DNA from: Dirofilaria immitis
Lineage: Eukaryota; Nematoda; Chromadorea; Rhabditida; Onchocercidae
Assembly (NCBI GenBank): GCA_024305405.1
Contig: JAKNDB010000068.1
Span: 8,175,501 to 8,239,500, forward strand
Length of the DNA: 64,000 nucleotides
Reading direction: 5' to 3'
Shown here: positions 50,566 to 63,859 of the stretch, piece after piece
How positions within the stretch are numbered: position 1 is the first letter of the stretch
How the letters are laid out: the number at the start of each line of letters is the position of its first letter
The notes under the pieces: generated by a model
Database searches by the model: none
Seen by the model: only the letters and a program-made list of their open reading frames with translations
What the model was told of the DNA's origin: nothing
Made by a program: the position numbers and the translations under genes

Positions 50566-52041
50566 GTATATTTCCTGACTTGAACCAGCTGAAATTCGGC
50601 TCAGTAAGCAATTCCGTTATAGAACATTAGGATGATATCAATTCGATTTTAGCTTCCCTTTGTACTATACAATGCCTATCTTACTTTTCATACATTGCTT
50701 GCACATTTATCTCAATCTCCAGTTAACAGAGCTTCGATGTTTTCAACATTTGATCTGGATTCTTAAATTATAGGAGCAAGAGTATACGGACACAGTATAC
50801 AGTGCACCTTTGCTGTCGTGTTTTAAGAATCCAACTTATTCTCGAAAATGAGAAGATGTGAGCATAAGAGGAAGCAGTAAGTTAGCATGTCATTTCTCTT
50901 CATAGAAGTTACCGGGAAGGAATATAAAAAAAAATGTTGCTATTATATATTACTAATAAAAATTGAAATTTTGTGATCTTCATCCTTCTCCTGGATTTGC
51001 GAATGTTTCACAAACTTTTCTCACACTAAAAATTGCCAACGTCACATATCTTAGTTAATTTATAATTATTTCTATCTTTCACGTAACGAAATAATACGAG
51101 ACATTTCAAAATGAAACATCACATATATATAACCTCTGGAACATTCCACTAAACAAGATTGGTGAATCTGCATGTAATACTATTATCATATATTCTGATA
51201 TGGACTATTAATTACAATAATTTCGCTCGCAAGTGATTATGATTATTGATTGCATCGATTTGATAATGCTAAGCTTAAGTTTTGTCTAAAAACTGTGAAA
51301 CAATGCGAAAGAACCAGAATTCTAAAATTTTAAAGGATATTATAAGGATTTTTTTCGTTCTTTTATCAAATTTTTTTCATTAAATTCAATTTCCCGAATT
51401 TTCTTTTCCAGTATCATCATATCATATTACTTTTAGTATTTATAATTTAATTACTGCTAAAACTATTTCCATCGATCATTTTGTTTAGCTTAAGGAAGAA
51501 TTCAGAAATTTAATGAGAAAGAAAATTGTATTTCCTTTTCACTTCATTCCACTATATAATTTACTATAGAACTTTACTGAAATTGATTTGCTTAATTAAT
51601 AATACTTTGCAATAACAGTGTCCCTTTAAAAACTCAAACAATATCTCATTAACGACACATCTTTCAGTTAATCACTTAAAAGCCATCAACTATTTAAAGA
51701 AAGCTTGTTGTCATAAAAATTCCAAATTCTCCTTCGTAAAAACTCGCGAACATTACGCGCTACGTTTATGATTGAACGATTTAGATTTAGTATTTGCTGA
51801 TTGCTACAATATCTAAAAATGATCAAACAATCAATCATACTGACATCCTCATGTGGCAAAAGCAAAAAAAAGTATGAAATATTTATTATATGTTATTCGT
51901 ATGTCATGGTTATAACATATTAAACTTCCTTTTCAGATAATGAATTGATATTTGCAAAGATATAGTACTGAAAGCGAAAATAATGATAGCAATTATCCAG
52001 CAGTATCATTTGATTATAGAATGATTAATATAAATCATGAG

Positions 52042-52085
52042 GATTAGGATGGGTAGAATAAGTGATTAGGATGGGTAGAATAAGT
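52042..52085. repeat. Perfect 22-bp tandem duplication
   Basis: GATTAGGATGGGTAGAATAA plus GT occurs twice head to tail at 52042-52063 and 52064-52085. Confidence 0.9.
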
Positions 52086-52315
52086 GTCATATTCAGTATT
52101 ATAGTAAATGATTAATCAATTATATAGTTATGATTCTTTCCAGCTGATTGGTTATATGATAAAGAGAATTTTTCTATACCAGTGAAATTTTTTATTTATT
52201 AATAATGAAAAGAATGAAGAATACTTCAGTCCTAAATTTTAATTTCAAAATTTGAAGTACTTGTTATATGTGTAAATTGTACGTATTCTTCCCTTTCTCC
52301 TTCTTCCCTCTTTAA

Positions 52316-52320
<5 letters not shown>

Positions 52321-52360
<40 letters not shown>
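52321..52360. repeat. (AG)20 microsatellite
   Basis: Forty bases of uninterrupted AG dinucleotide. Confidence 0.95.
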
Positions 52361-52364
<4 letters not shown>

Positions 52365-52689
52365 ATATGTTCAATAATGTAAATTTGCCTTCCTTGCAGC
52401 AGAGTCGTCCTCGCTATGTCTTTATTCACCGTGGTTCTATATGATTGAGGTACAATAATGATCATCACTTTTGTTGTTGACGTAAAAGAGTTCATAAACA
52501 TTCATGTGTATTTTCTGATCTATAATTCACCTCTCCGCTCGAGATTATTTCACGTCAGGTTTCTCATGCAAGGTCCGATTACTTCATGCTATGCTGCATA
52601 ATTATATCTATGTTGCCATGAAAATGCTCTTCTTTCTATCTTTTTCTTTCTCTCTGTCTTTTTCTCTAAAGTGGGTTGTTTTGCAGTAT

Positions 52690-53122
52690 ATGACAAAGGA
52701 AGAGCGTATTAGCATTGCGTTGCGTTTATCGATGTTTTTGCGAATATATATTCATTTGTTGGTGATAGTTGTGTCTGGTGTGACATTTATCATTCAATCA
52801 GCAACGCGTAAGTTAATGGATGGCGTAGAATTTGGGAATGAATGGTTTTGACATGGATATTAATGCTTCTTTCATAAAAACATTTAAGAGATGTTACGCT
52901 TGTATAGAAGAGTATTCAACCTTCCCAGTATTTTTAAGAATATTTACGGTTATCACTCTCGATCTAAATCTCATGAATTCACATATGGGTAAGGAGAGTA
53001 TGATATGCCAACATATACTTATCTCTTCGATTTCAGAAAATAATGTGATCTTTTGATGCCAGAACGAGATGGAGAAGGTCGAAAAGCTTGCAGCAATGTT
53101 ACAGGAGCTAGTTGAGAAGTGA
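52690..53122 (+). CDS. Tentative small single-pass membrane protein
   Basis: ATG at 52690 lies 3 bases after a good acceptor (TTTTGCAG), as expected for a trans-spliced nematode mRNA. Exon 1 encodes MTKEERISIALRLSMFLRIY, then a hydrophobic segment (IHLLVIVVSGVTFIIQSA). A second segment, 53063-53122, encodes the amphipathic helix NEMEKVEKLAAMLQELVEK and a stop. Joining 52824 (donor GTAGAA, weak) to 53063 keeps frame and gives about 64 residues. The stronger donor at 52808 (GTAAGT) is out of phase with that helix by one base. The family is not recognised. A chance assembly of AT-rich frames remains possible. Confidence 0.4.
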
Positions 53123-54789
53123 AGGTAAAAAACATTAGCGTAATAATATTCCGCAAAAATTGATACAATTTTTGAAAGTAAGAATGTATTTTATTTATAT
53201 TCAGAGAAGCACATTATTAATGGATTTTGCTAAAGGCTGGAAAAAAATTCGAAAGAATCAACAGTTTCCTTTTTTTACTTTTCGATTTTTTGCTAAGTGA
53301 GACCTACTGCATTCAATAACTTAATTGAATGGACTGATGATCAACAAGACTAGTTTTTTTTTAGTTTAGAGGCTATATCATATAGATAATTCTGATTGTA
53401 AGCACTTTTTGCCGGTTTTTGTTTTGTCCCAATTTGAATTTATTGCTGACAATCTAATTATTGCTTAGTAACTACTCTACTATAGCTCCGGGACAAAACG
53501 AAACATTTTAGAGTAGCTGAGACACTCATTTGCAGAGACCGTATTTTAGATAACGTCACTTTCTATCGAACTGTGATCGGATGGAAGATGTGTTAGTTTG
53601 TTAGAAGTCGCATAGTTGTAAGCCGTCATATCTCATGTATTCAATGACGAAAGTCGATGATGTTTACTTTCAGATTAGCTTTTTGTGGGTACAGTTGGCG
53701 AATCATATTAGAAAAAAGTTATACCTATTGATCATCTGGCGAACCATGGGTTCAATGGTGATTTATGAATCTATTATATATTTGCTTTTTGTCCTAGTAG
53801 ACTTGTCGACAGTGAAGACAATTTCGACTAGTACATTCTTAACTTTAAATAAAGAAATATTATATTGGTATATTAAAGATAATATTATCATAATTTTGGA
53901 GCATTGCATTGGCTTTAAAGATGAGATCTTTAGATTGCTGTGGCATTCTTTTCCATGTTTAGAATGATTGCTGTAATATAAATTTGTGTTTTGCTTTTCT
54001 TTAATTGCATTATACTGGTTTGCTTTCTTAACATTATACCTCTTTTCTTTGTATTTTTGAATTCTCGTGACTTTTCTTGCTCGTATGCGTGGGCGATTCA
54101 GCCAACATCTACCTCAATTTCTGGTATTGCGATAGCGTCCAGAATGTACAGAAATATACCTCTTTTATCTGTGTCCTCATAACACTTTTTTACTTCTCAA
54201 TATTTTATTTGAACTTTTTACTTTTAATTTTTATTTCTCAATTGAGATTTTACATTTGTATATCTACTAGTGGGTTCCCAAACATTATTAATAAAGGACT
54301 AATTAGCTTCGGAATGTTTTGATAAAATATTGATTATACCGCCGTACCCATGAAACAAATGTTAATAGCTTATTATTCATAAATCATCTATGTTTAATAA
54401 TTGTTAGATGAAGATTGGAATTATTAAATGCTATTATTTTAAACCCATTAACAACATTTTTTTGCCATCCAGGTCTTCTGATTTCTTAAGATGGATGTTA
54501 CAGAAAAAATCAAATCTTTTTTCGTATAACAAGATTTGTTTCGACGGCTCTGAAATGCTTTATATCTTAATAGTTATTAGTAACTGATCTCTTTGGAGAT
54601 GAAGGTAGTGTAATTAATAGATGTATGCTTACTTCTACTTTAGATCTTTACTATCTATTAAAAACGTATATGTTGGGGAGTATATTAAACTCATGGATAA
54701 GTACAGGAAAGCATAGAATTCATCATTGAAAGGTTAGTTTTATTATTGTTTGAATAATTCTCGTCATTTCGTGGCATATTTATTTGTGT
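53123..54789. other. Intergenic with one long unassigned frame
   Basis: About 1.7 kb. A 110-codon open frame (53635-53967, +) rich in hydrophobic residues has no recognisable family and no supporting exon. A short candidate exon after TTTGCAG at 53536 has no partner. AATAAA on the minus strand at 54739-54744 fits PP1. Confidence 0.45.
54739..54744 (-). terminator. poly(A) signal of the PP1-type gene
   Basis: The minus strand reads AATAAA about 46 bases beyond the stop at 54790. Confidence 0.5.
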
Positions 54790-56875
54790 TCAAAGAGTGC
54801 CAGCAGCTTTCATTGCCATCCTTACAGCTTTGCTAGCAGGTCGAAATACCTAAAATTTTGTATATAACTGGTAGTTAAATTCTGGAGGAAGGTCTAAATT
54901 TATTTTTTATTCAATTCTAGTTTTCATATTTAATCTAATAAGCAGTATTTGAATACCTGGAAAGAACAGTTCATATCTTCAGAAATAGTCATTGTCCCAC
55001 CGGCATTGTCAAACTGTCCGCAATAGTGTGGGGCTGAAAAAATGGTAACGAGACGTCGATTGGCAAAAAATTCATATCCATCTTGTACTACTTGATGAGC
55101 TCGTGCAATTAGATCTAAGTCCAATTTCTGGCAAATATCCACAACAACATCCTGCCCGAATGTATATGACGCACCACGAGTGTTCGCTTGCCAACCTTTT
55201 ACCCACTGGTCCGGATCCGACCTATAAATATTTAAAGATGCTTTCAACCCACTCGATATTGTCTGCAGTGCGTCAATATGTTATTGCCTGATAATCACCA
55301 AAGCAAATCGATTTCCATAGAGGGGTTGGGTGGATCAATTGGTCGTGGTAAGTTGCGAAGCTGATCTAAATTATTCAAATGTGGTGATAAGCCACCATGC
55401 ATGCATAAGATTCTTCCGCCAATATAGCCACAAAGAGGCATCCAATTGAATGTGTCCTGAAAATGATTATGATGTCACAAAGATTTTTCGGCCTCTGCAT
55501 GAAGTGTTGGCAAGTCATAGGTACAAATTACCTGAAAAGCGTTCCACAAGCGAGTCGAGTGATATCTGCGATTGCATTCTTCGAAAAAGCCATACACACG
55601 ATTGATAGCTGGTGTCTCGTGATTTCCTAGGATGATTTAATTATCAGCTCTTGATTGAATTTATCATCCCCTTATCATAAATTGCATTGATAAATCGCAA
55701 AGGAGTAAATTTTTATCTGTCTCTAAGTATCTGCCTCATGGAAAAAATGAAATTGATAATATTTCAAAATGAAAAAAGAGTGTCTCAAACTAAAAAATAT
55801 TGTATATGAAAAACTCGGCTTAAATTTGAGCAATATGAGATGGTAAACCTCGAAGCATGAAGAAATTTTCAGGGTATTTGATTTTATAACAAAATTGGAG
55901 ACATATCGTTTCGATGTTTTGCTTTCCACGATCGACAAAATCGCCCAAAAAGATAATTGGACTCAGGCGGAAAACCGTTCCTATCATAAATACGAAGCAA
56001 ATCCGAATACTGTAATACCATGTGCGAATATTATGTTAACTAATTTTTTCAATTTGGTAATGCCAAAAATACTCAAAAGAATGGCTTTTTTGAAGGAGAA
56101 ATATATGCAGATTGAATAGTGAAAGGATCTCTATTTATGAAGTATTATTAACACTTTTATATTTTCTAGCTGTGGAAAATTATTAGAATTATAAATTGAA
56201 GTGAGACATGGTGTATTACTTGGCCATGAATATCACCGCAAACGACGAGAGGTGGATCTACTTCAATGAGACTACTTTGGCTTATGAATACTTCTTTTGC
56301 TTTTTGGCATACTCGATGAAGTTCTTCTTCAGCAACCTATAATTAAACAAATTCTTCCAGACCCTTATATTATCAAATAAATGAATGTTGGCTCCAAAAT
56401 TATTAGCTTCATGTGATATTGAATTATCCTGATGATACCAGTGAATTGATTTTGTATCACTGGTCCGCTACAGTGATAATTATAGTTGCGTTTGATCCTT
56501 GGCCCGCATTTATAGAACTTTTCCAAATTTTACAAATGGACTTTAGATAGTTACATTAATTATTTTGAACAATACAAAATGGAAGTTTATGGCACAATGA
56601 AAATTATGGCACAGAAGTTTTTGCTAATACCAGATAATGATCAAGCAATTGTTAATTCATTTTTGGTTTACCAGTAGATGTGGTAGTTGCATGCAAGCTT
56701 ACATTTCTTTTTAATGCTTTTCACACATATTTTTAATTATTAATTGATTCAAATAAATTTATATAGTAAAATGAGAAGATAAGCAGATAAACATTACCTG
56801 AGTTGTAAGTCGTCCACCGGCCATACCTACATTCAGCAGGCGACTAATCATATTATCAACATCAAATACCGCCAT
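54790..56875 (-). CDS. Serine/threonine phosphatase, divergent PP1 catalytic subunit
   Basis: PPP-family metallophosphatase. Exons: 56875-56798, 56336-56220, 56009-55849, 55626-55532, 55456-55299, 55221-54957, 54849-54790. About 311 residues (PP1 about 330). Metal-site motifs are complete: GDIHGQ, GDFVDRG, RGNHE, then [29 protein letters not shown] and [14 protein letters not shown]. It departs from canonical PP1 at usually invariant places: HETPAIN (HECASIN), SAPHYCGQ (SAPNYCGE), EGW-type region [17 protein letters not shown], and a basic tail [14 protein letters not shown]. One break: exon 3 at A5 55947-55951 needs two more bases (giving YLFLGDF) or one fewer; it is 161 bp where 163 or 160 fits. 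Whether this is a general or a germline-type PP1 paralogue cannot be told from sequence alone. Confidence 0.92.
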
Positions 56876-57680
56876 TTTTATCACTTAATCGTTTATCGCT
56901 ACCTTCACTGAAAATGCTGCTTTCAAGTCTTTTTTTCATGAGAACAAAATTAAATTGAGAGTTTTCTGCATTTGATAGATGGGCATCCGTTGCAAGAATG
57001 AAGCGAAAAGAATTTTTGGAAAGTTGCATTAGGCAAATTTATAGTCCTAGCAACGACATATATTATTTTCATTCTTCGTTGCTTAGTTTAATTCTTAAGG
57101 AATATTTAATTTCCATCTAGAAAATGACATAATCCATTTTCAATTAAAATTCATTTCAATTAAAAAATAAGTCTATTTGTAAATTCTACCAAAGCTTATC
57201 TGAATTTAAGAACATATGGAGTAATTCATCTTTACTATTGTTGCAAATGCACCAACTTGTCGATGACAAAAAAACAATTGAAGAATGGAACAACCGCTTA
57301 CAATCACTAAGCTAATTATTCGCTAAGTTGACCTGATCAAACAATAAAGACGAATTTATCATCTCAGCCGTTATATAGTTCTTCGCATTAGCGGAAAATC
57401 TATTCGATCAATATTATATTTAATCCTAATGCAGAAATCACTCTACTTTAAGAGGATTATTTGGCATCGTTTTGAACGATATTTTCAAAAGATCATTCTA
57501 ATTTTGTTTCTATCGAATGTCTCGACAGTATTTGTTTCATTTTTCCCTTATTCTTTTTTTTATTTTTTTGAAAGTACATTAAAACTGTATGTGTGATAAT
57601 AGTTTCAGCTGTATGTATTAAAAAATTTATTAAATTTTTAATCACACAAAGTGATTTAACCAGAATTTTATAATTTCCTC
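56876..57680. other. Intergenic between PP1 and SLC26 genes
   Basis: About 0.8 kb holding the PP1 upstream region and the SLC26 3'UTR. TTTATT at 57626-57631 reads AATAAA on the minus strand, about 50 bases past the SLC26 stop. Confidence 0.5.
57626..57631 (-). terminator. poly(A) signal of the SLC26 gene
   Basis: AATAAA on the minus strand about 50 bases beyond the TAA at 57681. Confidence 0.5.
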
Positions 57681-60600
57681 TTAAATTACATCATTATTAG
57701 CAGCGTGAACGGCTTCTACCAAAGATGGATAAAAAGAAGTCTTGGGCACTGAGGAATAGAAGTCGATACGTTCGAATGCATCTTGTATTGTTTCTAAAAT
57801 AAAATAAGTTTAGAAATGATTTTCATAATTCAGTTTACATCTCCAAGTCATTTCTATCCCTAATATGCTTAAAATTATGCAGGATTCATTTTAATTTTAT
57901 ATATCGATCCATCTGAACTTTAATTGTCAAAATGAACAATAATACTGAAGCATAACAAAACTTAATAATAATAGCAGTTTAATGTATGTTTAGAAAAGAC
58001 CTATTATCGACTTGCTCATAGGCCCCATAATTTGAAAGCTAATATTGTAATTCCTTTTCATGATCTTACCACCATCAGGAAGTATTTCATTTGTCTATTA
58101 TGGTAAATCATGCTATTCAGAGCTTTTAATATATTAAATGACTAAATCGTTTTGATGAATTCCTCAACTATCTTACTGGTTTTTATTGATACTTAACGAA
58201 ATATGAACCTGATATATCTGCGAATAAAACTGTTTTATTCACTTCTTTTCCTTGTAAATAAACCTAAAAAAAGTTGAGAATTCAAGTTTGGCTAGTAGAA
58301 TTCACTTTGCATTCTATAATATGTTTAAGGAAGAATAAAATAAAGAATCAATATTCAGTGAGTCAAATTAATATTTGATATACAACAATAATTTTATAAG
58401 GTGCGTTTTAATAGTTTGAACGAATAGAAATTCGATATTGATTTTTTGAATTCCTGAGTTCTTGACTCACATTCTTAACGACAGATAGTAAATTCTGGAT
58501 TGAAAAAAGTTTTCATGGACCTCTTTGATGGCTCCTATACCCATCGTATCGATGTTCGATATGGCTCCACAGTCGATGATAACTATTCCTGGAGAAGCCA
58601 TTTCGTACCACGGTTGTTGTTGTTTAGTATTATTCGTCACCATCGCTTCTTTTGCAACAATTCTTCGTAATTCGGTTGTGTGACTATTTTAGAAACTATC
58701 ATTTCATTCTGAAATTTAACTAAATGATATATTAATAAAGAATAGATGATATAAGGATAAACTAAATGAAATAGAAAATTCAAAGATTGACCCAAGTGTT
58801 ATATTTCGATCTCAAGGATGCTAGGCTATGATTATCACAGAATTGAAAGAGTTGCTAAAGTGATACTATCTCCTGGATTCAAAAAGTGTTAAGTTGAAAA
58901 ATGAATTCAGTCCGTCTTTCTTTTACACAAGAAAAAAAACATGCATACGATTATCAAATTATTGCATATATAAAAAAACTTCAGAACGAAATCAGTTAAC
59001 TTAGAAGGACTCTTACTATTTTCCACAGTAGTCTTAAGAATTTTAGTTCAAGAAATAAATGCAAGAAGCTAGACAACTGAATGAGACTTTAGAAATTCAT
59101 AGATGCAAATGCAAGGCAACTAAATACACACATTATTATGCTATCGACATTATTCTTCATGACCAATGTTAGTCAGAAGACTAACGTTTTCATACTTTGC
59201 AATTCGCAATCTTGATTTGCATTACTTTTCAGTACTTCGTTCATTTTATCAAGGAAAGTTGATACAGTGAGAAAATTGAGCGGTGCTTCGAAACGAATAA
59301 TTTCAATATTTTCATTCACCGGTTTCAAATCAGGATAATAAACTAAAGGTTTATAGACTTCACGATGGATCGCTCTACCCATTATGAATATATTAGGCCT
59401 GAAAAAAAAGTGATTTGCGGATGTCAATTTAACTGCATATAGTTTACTGATGTTCATTGAAAAATAAATGACAATGCAAACCGTTGTTCTCTAAGGACCA
59501 CTGAGATGAGTGTAAAAAGACTGATATCATAAGGCCAGTCATTACATCGAAGGACACCGTTGCTATACAACTTACTAACCATACTGCCTAAATGTAACAA
59601 TTAGTAGATCGACGAAAAAGCATTGGAAGAATATAGTATCTGGTTGTCAGATACGACAATTAAAAACTTATGAAAAAAAGATATGATAAACACTAACAAA
59701 ATCAAATTTTGAGATTCGCCATAGCTTCGATAATTCACGGAATTGCATGAATAGACTTCTCAGACTTACGATTACGATGCAAGCTAATACACACTATAAT
59801 TTAATTCAAGCTGTTAGCTGATAAATATGATTTTCTCTTAAAACTTATGCTACTTTCCCGAATACAAAGAGTGAAGATCTAATTCTTTTACGAGAAGAGC
59901 TTGATACATATTCTACGAGATACCATTAATGCAAAAAGTTAATTAGAATAATTGCAATGAATCTATACTACTTGAATACTCCTATTTCATACAAGTATAT
60001 AAGAGAGAAAAGAAACTTCAGGAAAAAGCTAATTACAAGCCAAGAATAAGAATTAACCATGGGAAGAGATTCAAGGAATGGTCCGATGAAAGCAATAACA
60101 GCTAATAATAATGCACTCGAGAAGAGGGCGTGTAACTGAAACAATTCATATCATAAAACAAGGTGAAAATACATTCAAAACACTACAAATAGAAAATGAC
60201 CTGAGTATTAGCACCGGACTGCTCACACACAGTTGATCGTGAAAGTGATCCACCGGCAGGAAAAATGGGAAAAAAAGATGATAATATATGCATTAAGCCA
60301 ACAGCGTATAAATCCTGAAATAATATTAAATCATATGATTGCAGTTTAGAAAAGAGCGATTGGAAAAGCTGCTATTATTCTACAATTTGTTTTGGACTTT
60401 TCAGCAATCAAACAATTATTAGCCTGAATTGACTTTTCACGATTGAAAAATCGGGAACTCATCTACCAACTTAATGGTTCCAATTCCATAGTTACTATTT
60501 TTCCAGTAAGCCAAAAGATGTCATAACAAGTAGCATTTGAATACCTGTGTAGGATCAATTTTATAACGCCGCTTTTTTGCAAATAATTTAGCCATCGATA

Positions 60601-63600
60601 TAACAAACATATATGAAATAATTGCTATTGCAAAGGCGTCACGGAAAAGATATGGTACTAGATCAAAGTTTGGTAGCGATGGTGTCGGAACTCTATAAAA
60701 AAAGCCAAATTACAAAATTTCGTGTAAATATTCCTTGATTTAATTCAAAAGTGAATTCTTGAAAAAGATAAATGCATAAGACAAATTGACTTTTGATTTG
60801 TTTGGATTCTTGAGAATGGAGTAAGCTAAAGTTCCATAGAATGCCTACCCTCGAGGGATATAATCAACAATTTTTACACCATACTTCTTCTTGAGATCCA
60901 TATATACCGAAAATATCGTTATCAAAATAACCTAAAAGTATAATTAGCTAATATGCTCAGGATGTCAGATATTTTCGTCAAAGAAATATGAACTGAATGA
61001 ATTACCGGCTCCTATCTATGTTTATGTTATTACGTAATTTCTTCCTACTAATTTTTAAATATAGAATAATTTATTACATGACAGAATCAATTCGGACAGA
61101 TAAAAATTCTTTGGACGGATACGAGATTTTTACAAGACTTACTAAAATGAGTTCAATAGGCAATGGCACTGGTGATCGTTTTTGAACCACGGATTTAAGT
61201 AGTCACGGCCGAGAGACAAAAATATAATGGACAAGATTGATATACCTACAGCCCAATAATTTGCTTGAGGTAGGGCCAGCATTAGATCACGCATCATCTA
61301 CAATTATACTTATATATATTTCAATGATTAAAATAGAATTTAACAAGTAAAAATACAAATAGCACGAAAAGGAAAAAGGAAAAAAAATGAAGAACTCTGA
61401 ATCAAAAGAATGTTATTGATCTATGAAAAAATATTATGGAATGAGGACACGAACATATATTAATGTTAATATACCTTTCAAACTTATCAACATTATTTAT
61501 CGAGATTAGTTGCATCAATTAATCAAGGTAGGGAAATAAGAGGAAGAGCAAAATTTTACAATTTAATAAAATGAAAAGTAAGTATGGATGAGTTGAAACT
61601 TACGAAGAATAGCATTCCGAAGCCAGAATGACGCGGTAACTTTACACCAATAATTTTGTTGAGTTGTGCTATGAACACGTGAAATGCTGCTCCAGTAGTG
61701 AAACCAGAAATAAAGGCATCCGACATATAAATAGTAAAAAATGCTAGACCGATTACCGCCATTCCTAGCTGAAAACCTATTTCAATTATTAAGTTGTGTA
61801 GTGATGCATGCACAATTTTCCAAAATCATTATATTTCGGGAGAAAGGCAGATGTCTCGCTAAATTATCTAATATTAGCCAATACTTTCTGAAGATATAAT
61901 CTATAAGAACTATTATTATTTCTTTAATCTTGTATGGAAACATTTCCTATAATTCAATTCTTTTCCGAAAATTTTATTGTTAATAAATTGGACACCGATT
62001 TCCTATTTCTAAGCGTTTCAGCTTCTGAAAACAGAAGTCAAGTTCATATAGTTCATATATAGCGTAGTACTTTCAGAATTATAAAAATTAAAAATTCCAA
62101 TAGTTATTAACATGTGAGTACTCTCATAAAATTAATGATTCTACTCGTTGAAATTAGAATTTCAGCAACTATTCTGTTATAGATGAGCATTTTCCTATTT
62201 CAGTATAACTAACGAACTTCTACGTAAACCAATCAAGAGACTAAAATGTACATTCGAAGCGATATTGCAAAGTAATTTTGGTAAAATGTCCGCAGATTGA
62301 CATGCATGAATCATTTAAGCGGAAACTATTCGACGATGTGTTTTAACGTTAAATACTGTTTGAAGGGCAGAAGTCACCGGTATATGAAGCTCTTAACGAA
62401 ATGACGATGATATCTCTCTCATTCCATCATTAGAAACTTTCTTCTTCGTCGTTTTCTTTTCACCAATTTTGAAGAAAACTAATAATTTCAAACTTTGCTT
62501 ATCATATTGCTAAGTATCGATTTCCCAAAATATTTTTCAGCTTTATCATTGAATATTTATCCCAGAAGATAGATTGCCCAGCTCCTTTTATTATACCAAT
62601 CATCCAAATACTCTATTTAATTTGAAAAAACTTAATTAGCAGACAATGACCGGTTGCTTATTTAACCGACGTGTTTTCGTTTTTTAAATTTACTGATTAC
62701 TTACCTGAAATAGTCCAACAGTCATTGCAAGCGTACTAGCAAGCATAATCGGGGACACTTCATAACCAAAATCGATTGGACCTGCTATTGGTTTCAAGAG
62801 TTCTATACTGGTGCCATTTATCACTTCGAAGATTATATTTGAATCGGGCATGAAACGTAATCGCACCGCTCCAACCATCAAACTTGCCACAGCAAAAACA
62901 CCTTTTTCATTTAAAGTATACTTCCCAGTTGAATTATGATTTATTGAGAAGAGTAGTACTGATAAACTAAGTAAAGGGATCACGCTTATCGGAAGGATAT
63001 GCTTATAGAGGATACATGTATATACGTTTATCTTCAGTAATTTTTTTTTTTTTAATAAAATTGACGTATTTATGGCAAAAATGCTATTTTCTAAAGTGTT
63101 ATCTTTTATTTTGTTTTATCTTCCATTCGACAATTAGATTTCTGCTACCTTACAAAAGCGAAAGATGAATTAAATCTCTAAAATTAGATGATGATTATTT
63201 TTCAGGAATATCCTATTTTTATAATAAAATGGTTTCAGCCTGAGAAATCATATTACCGCAGACATTATCATTCTTCATAAACAATTGTTATATCACTTTC
63301 TCGATAGTTCGGAATCGTTTTTCTACGGGATCATATCAGTGCCCTGATATTCTTTTTATAATGAAACATAGAAATGATAATTATATCACATACCAATAGA
63401 AACGTGTCTCGATGTTCCAAAGAACATATAGAAGATCGAAGTAAAAATGATGTATAAATCCCGTAAACTGGGGAAGACTAGCCAAACTTGCATATGCCAT
63501 TCCTGAATATTTGCAAATTTATCACGAGTACAACTGCTTATTAAAATTATTTCTTTGCTCACAAAGAGATAATAAGAGATTAAACTAAACAGGTAGACAA

Positions 63601-63859
63601 AAATATTGTCATAAAGTATATTTAATGAAAGTTGGGTTTAACCTTGAGGAACTTGAATGATACCAACAGTTAAGCCTCCGATGATGTCGCCATTTAGGTC
63701 TTTTTTCCAGTTGTATCTTGGAAGCCAATGAAGTATAGGGAAGAATGATAATACTGATTTTAGCATATTTCTTGGCAATAATTTCAATTTTACTTTCTCG
63801 ATGTTGCATAATTTTTCCACTTGCGGTTGTTTACGTGAATATTTTAATTCAAATGTTTC
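57681..63859 (-). CDS. SLC26/SulP-family anion transporter, 5' end open
   Basis: Plasma-membrane sulfate/anion exchanger family. Exons: 63859-63643, 63502-63394, 62901-62705, 61768-61604, 61297-61143, 60931-60849, 60692-60545, 60314-60201, 60135-60058, 59793-59698, 59587-59482, 59398-59186, 58683-58471, 58263-58209, 57793-57681. About 687 residues visible. Motifs: [104 protein letters not shown]-terminal STAS domain includes [10 protein letters not shown] and [20 protein letters not shown], split by a short insert with NNTKQQQ. Four frame breaks: AAA 63456-63458 (one base extra), T5 61179-61183, A5 59514-59518 and A6 58503-58508 (each one short). Exon phases agree with each correction. The first listed exon starts in phase 0 after an acceptor, so the start codon is upstream, in or beyond 63860-64000. 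Confidence 0.92.

Larger units (their letters stand above)
50566..52689. other. Intergenic, RAD51 upstream region
   Basis: About 2.1 kb with no recognised gene. It contains a 22-bp tandem duplication at 52042-52085 and an (AG)20 microsatellite at 52321-52360. Confidence 0.55.

Noticed and set aside
55250..55300. Apparent frameshift after DLLW in the PP1 gene
   Set aside because: A normal intron (donor GTGATT, acceptor ATAG) joins DLL-W to SDPDQW in phase, so no indel is needed.
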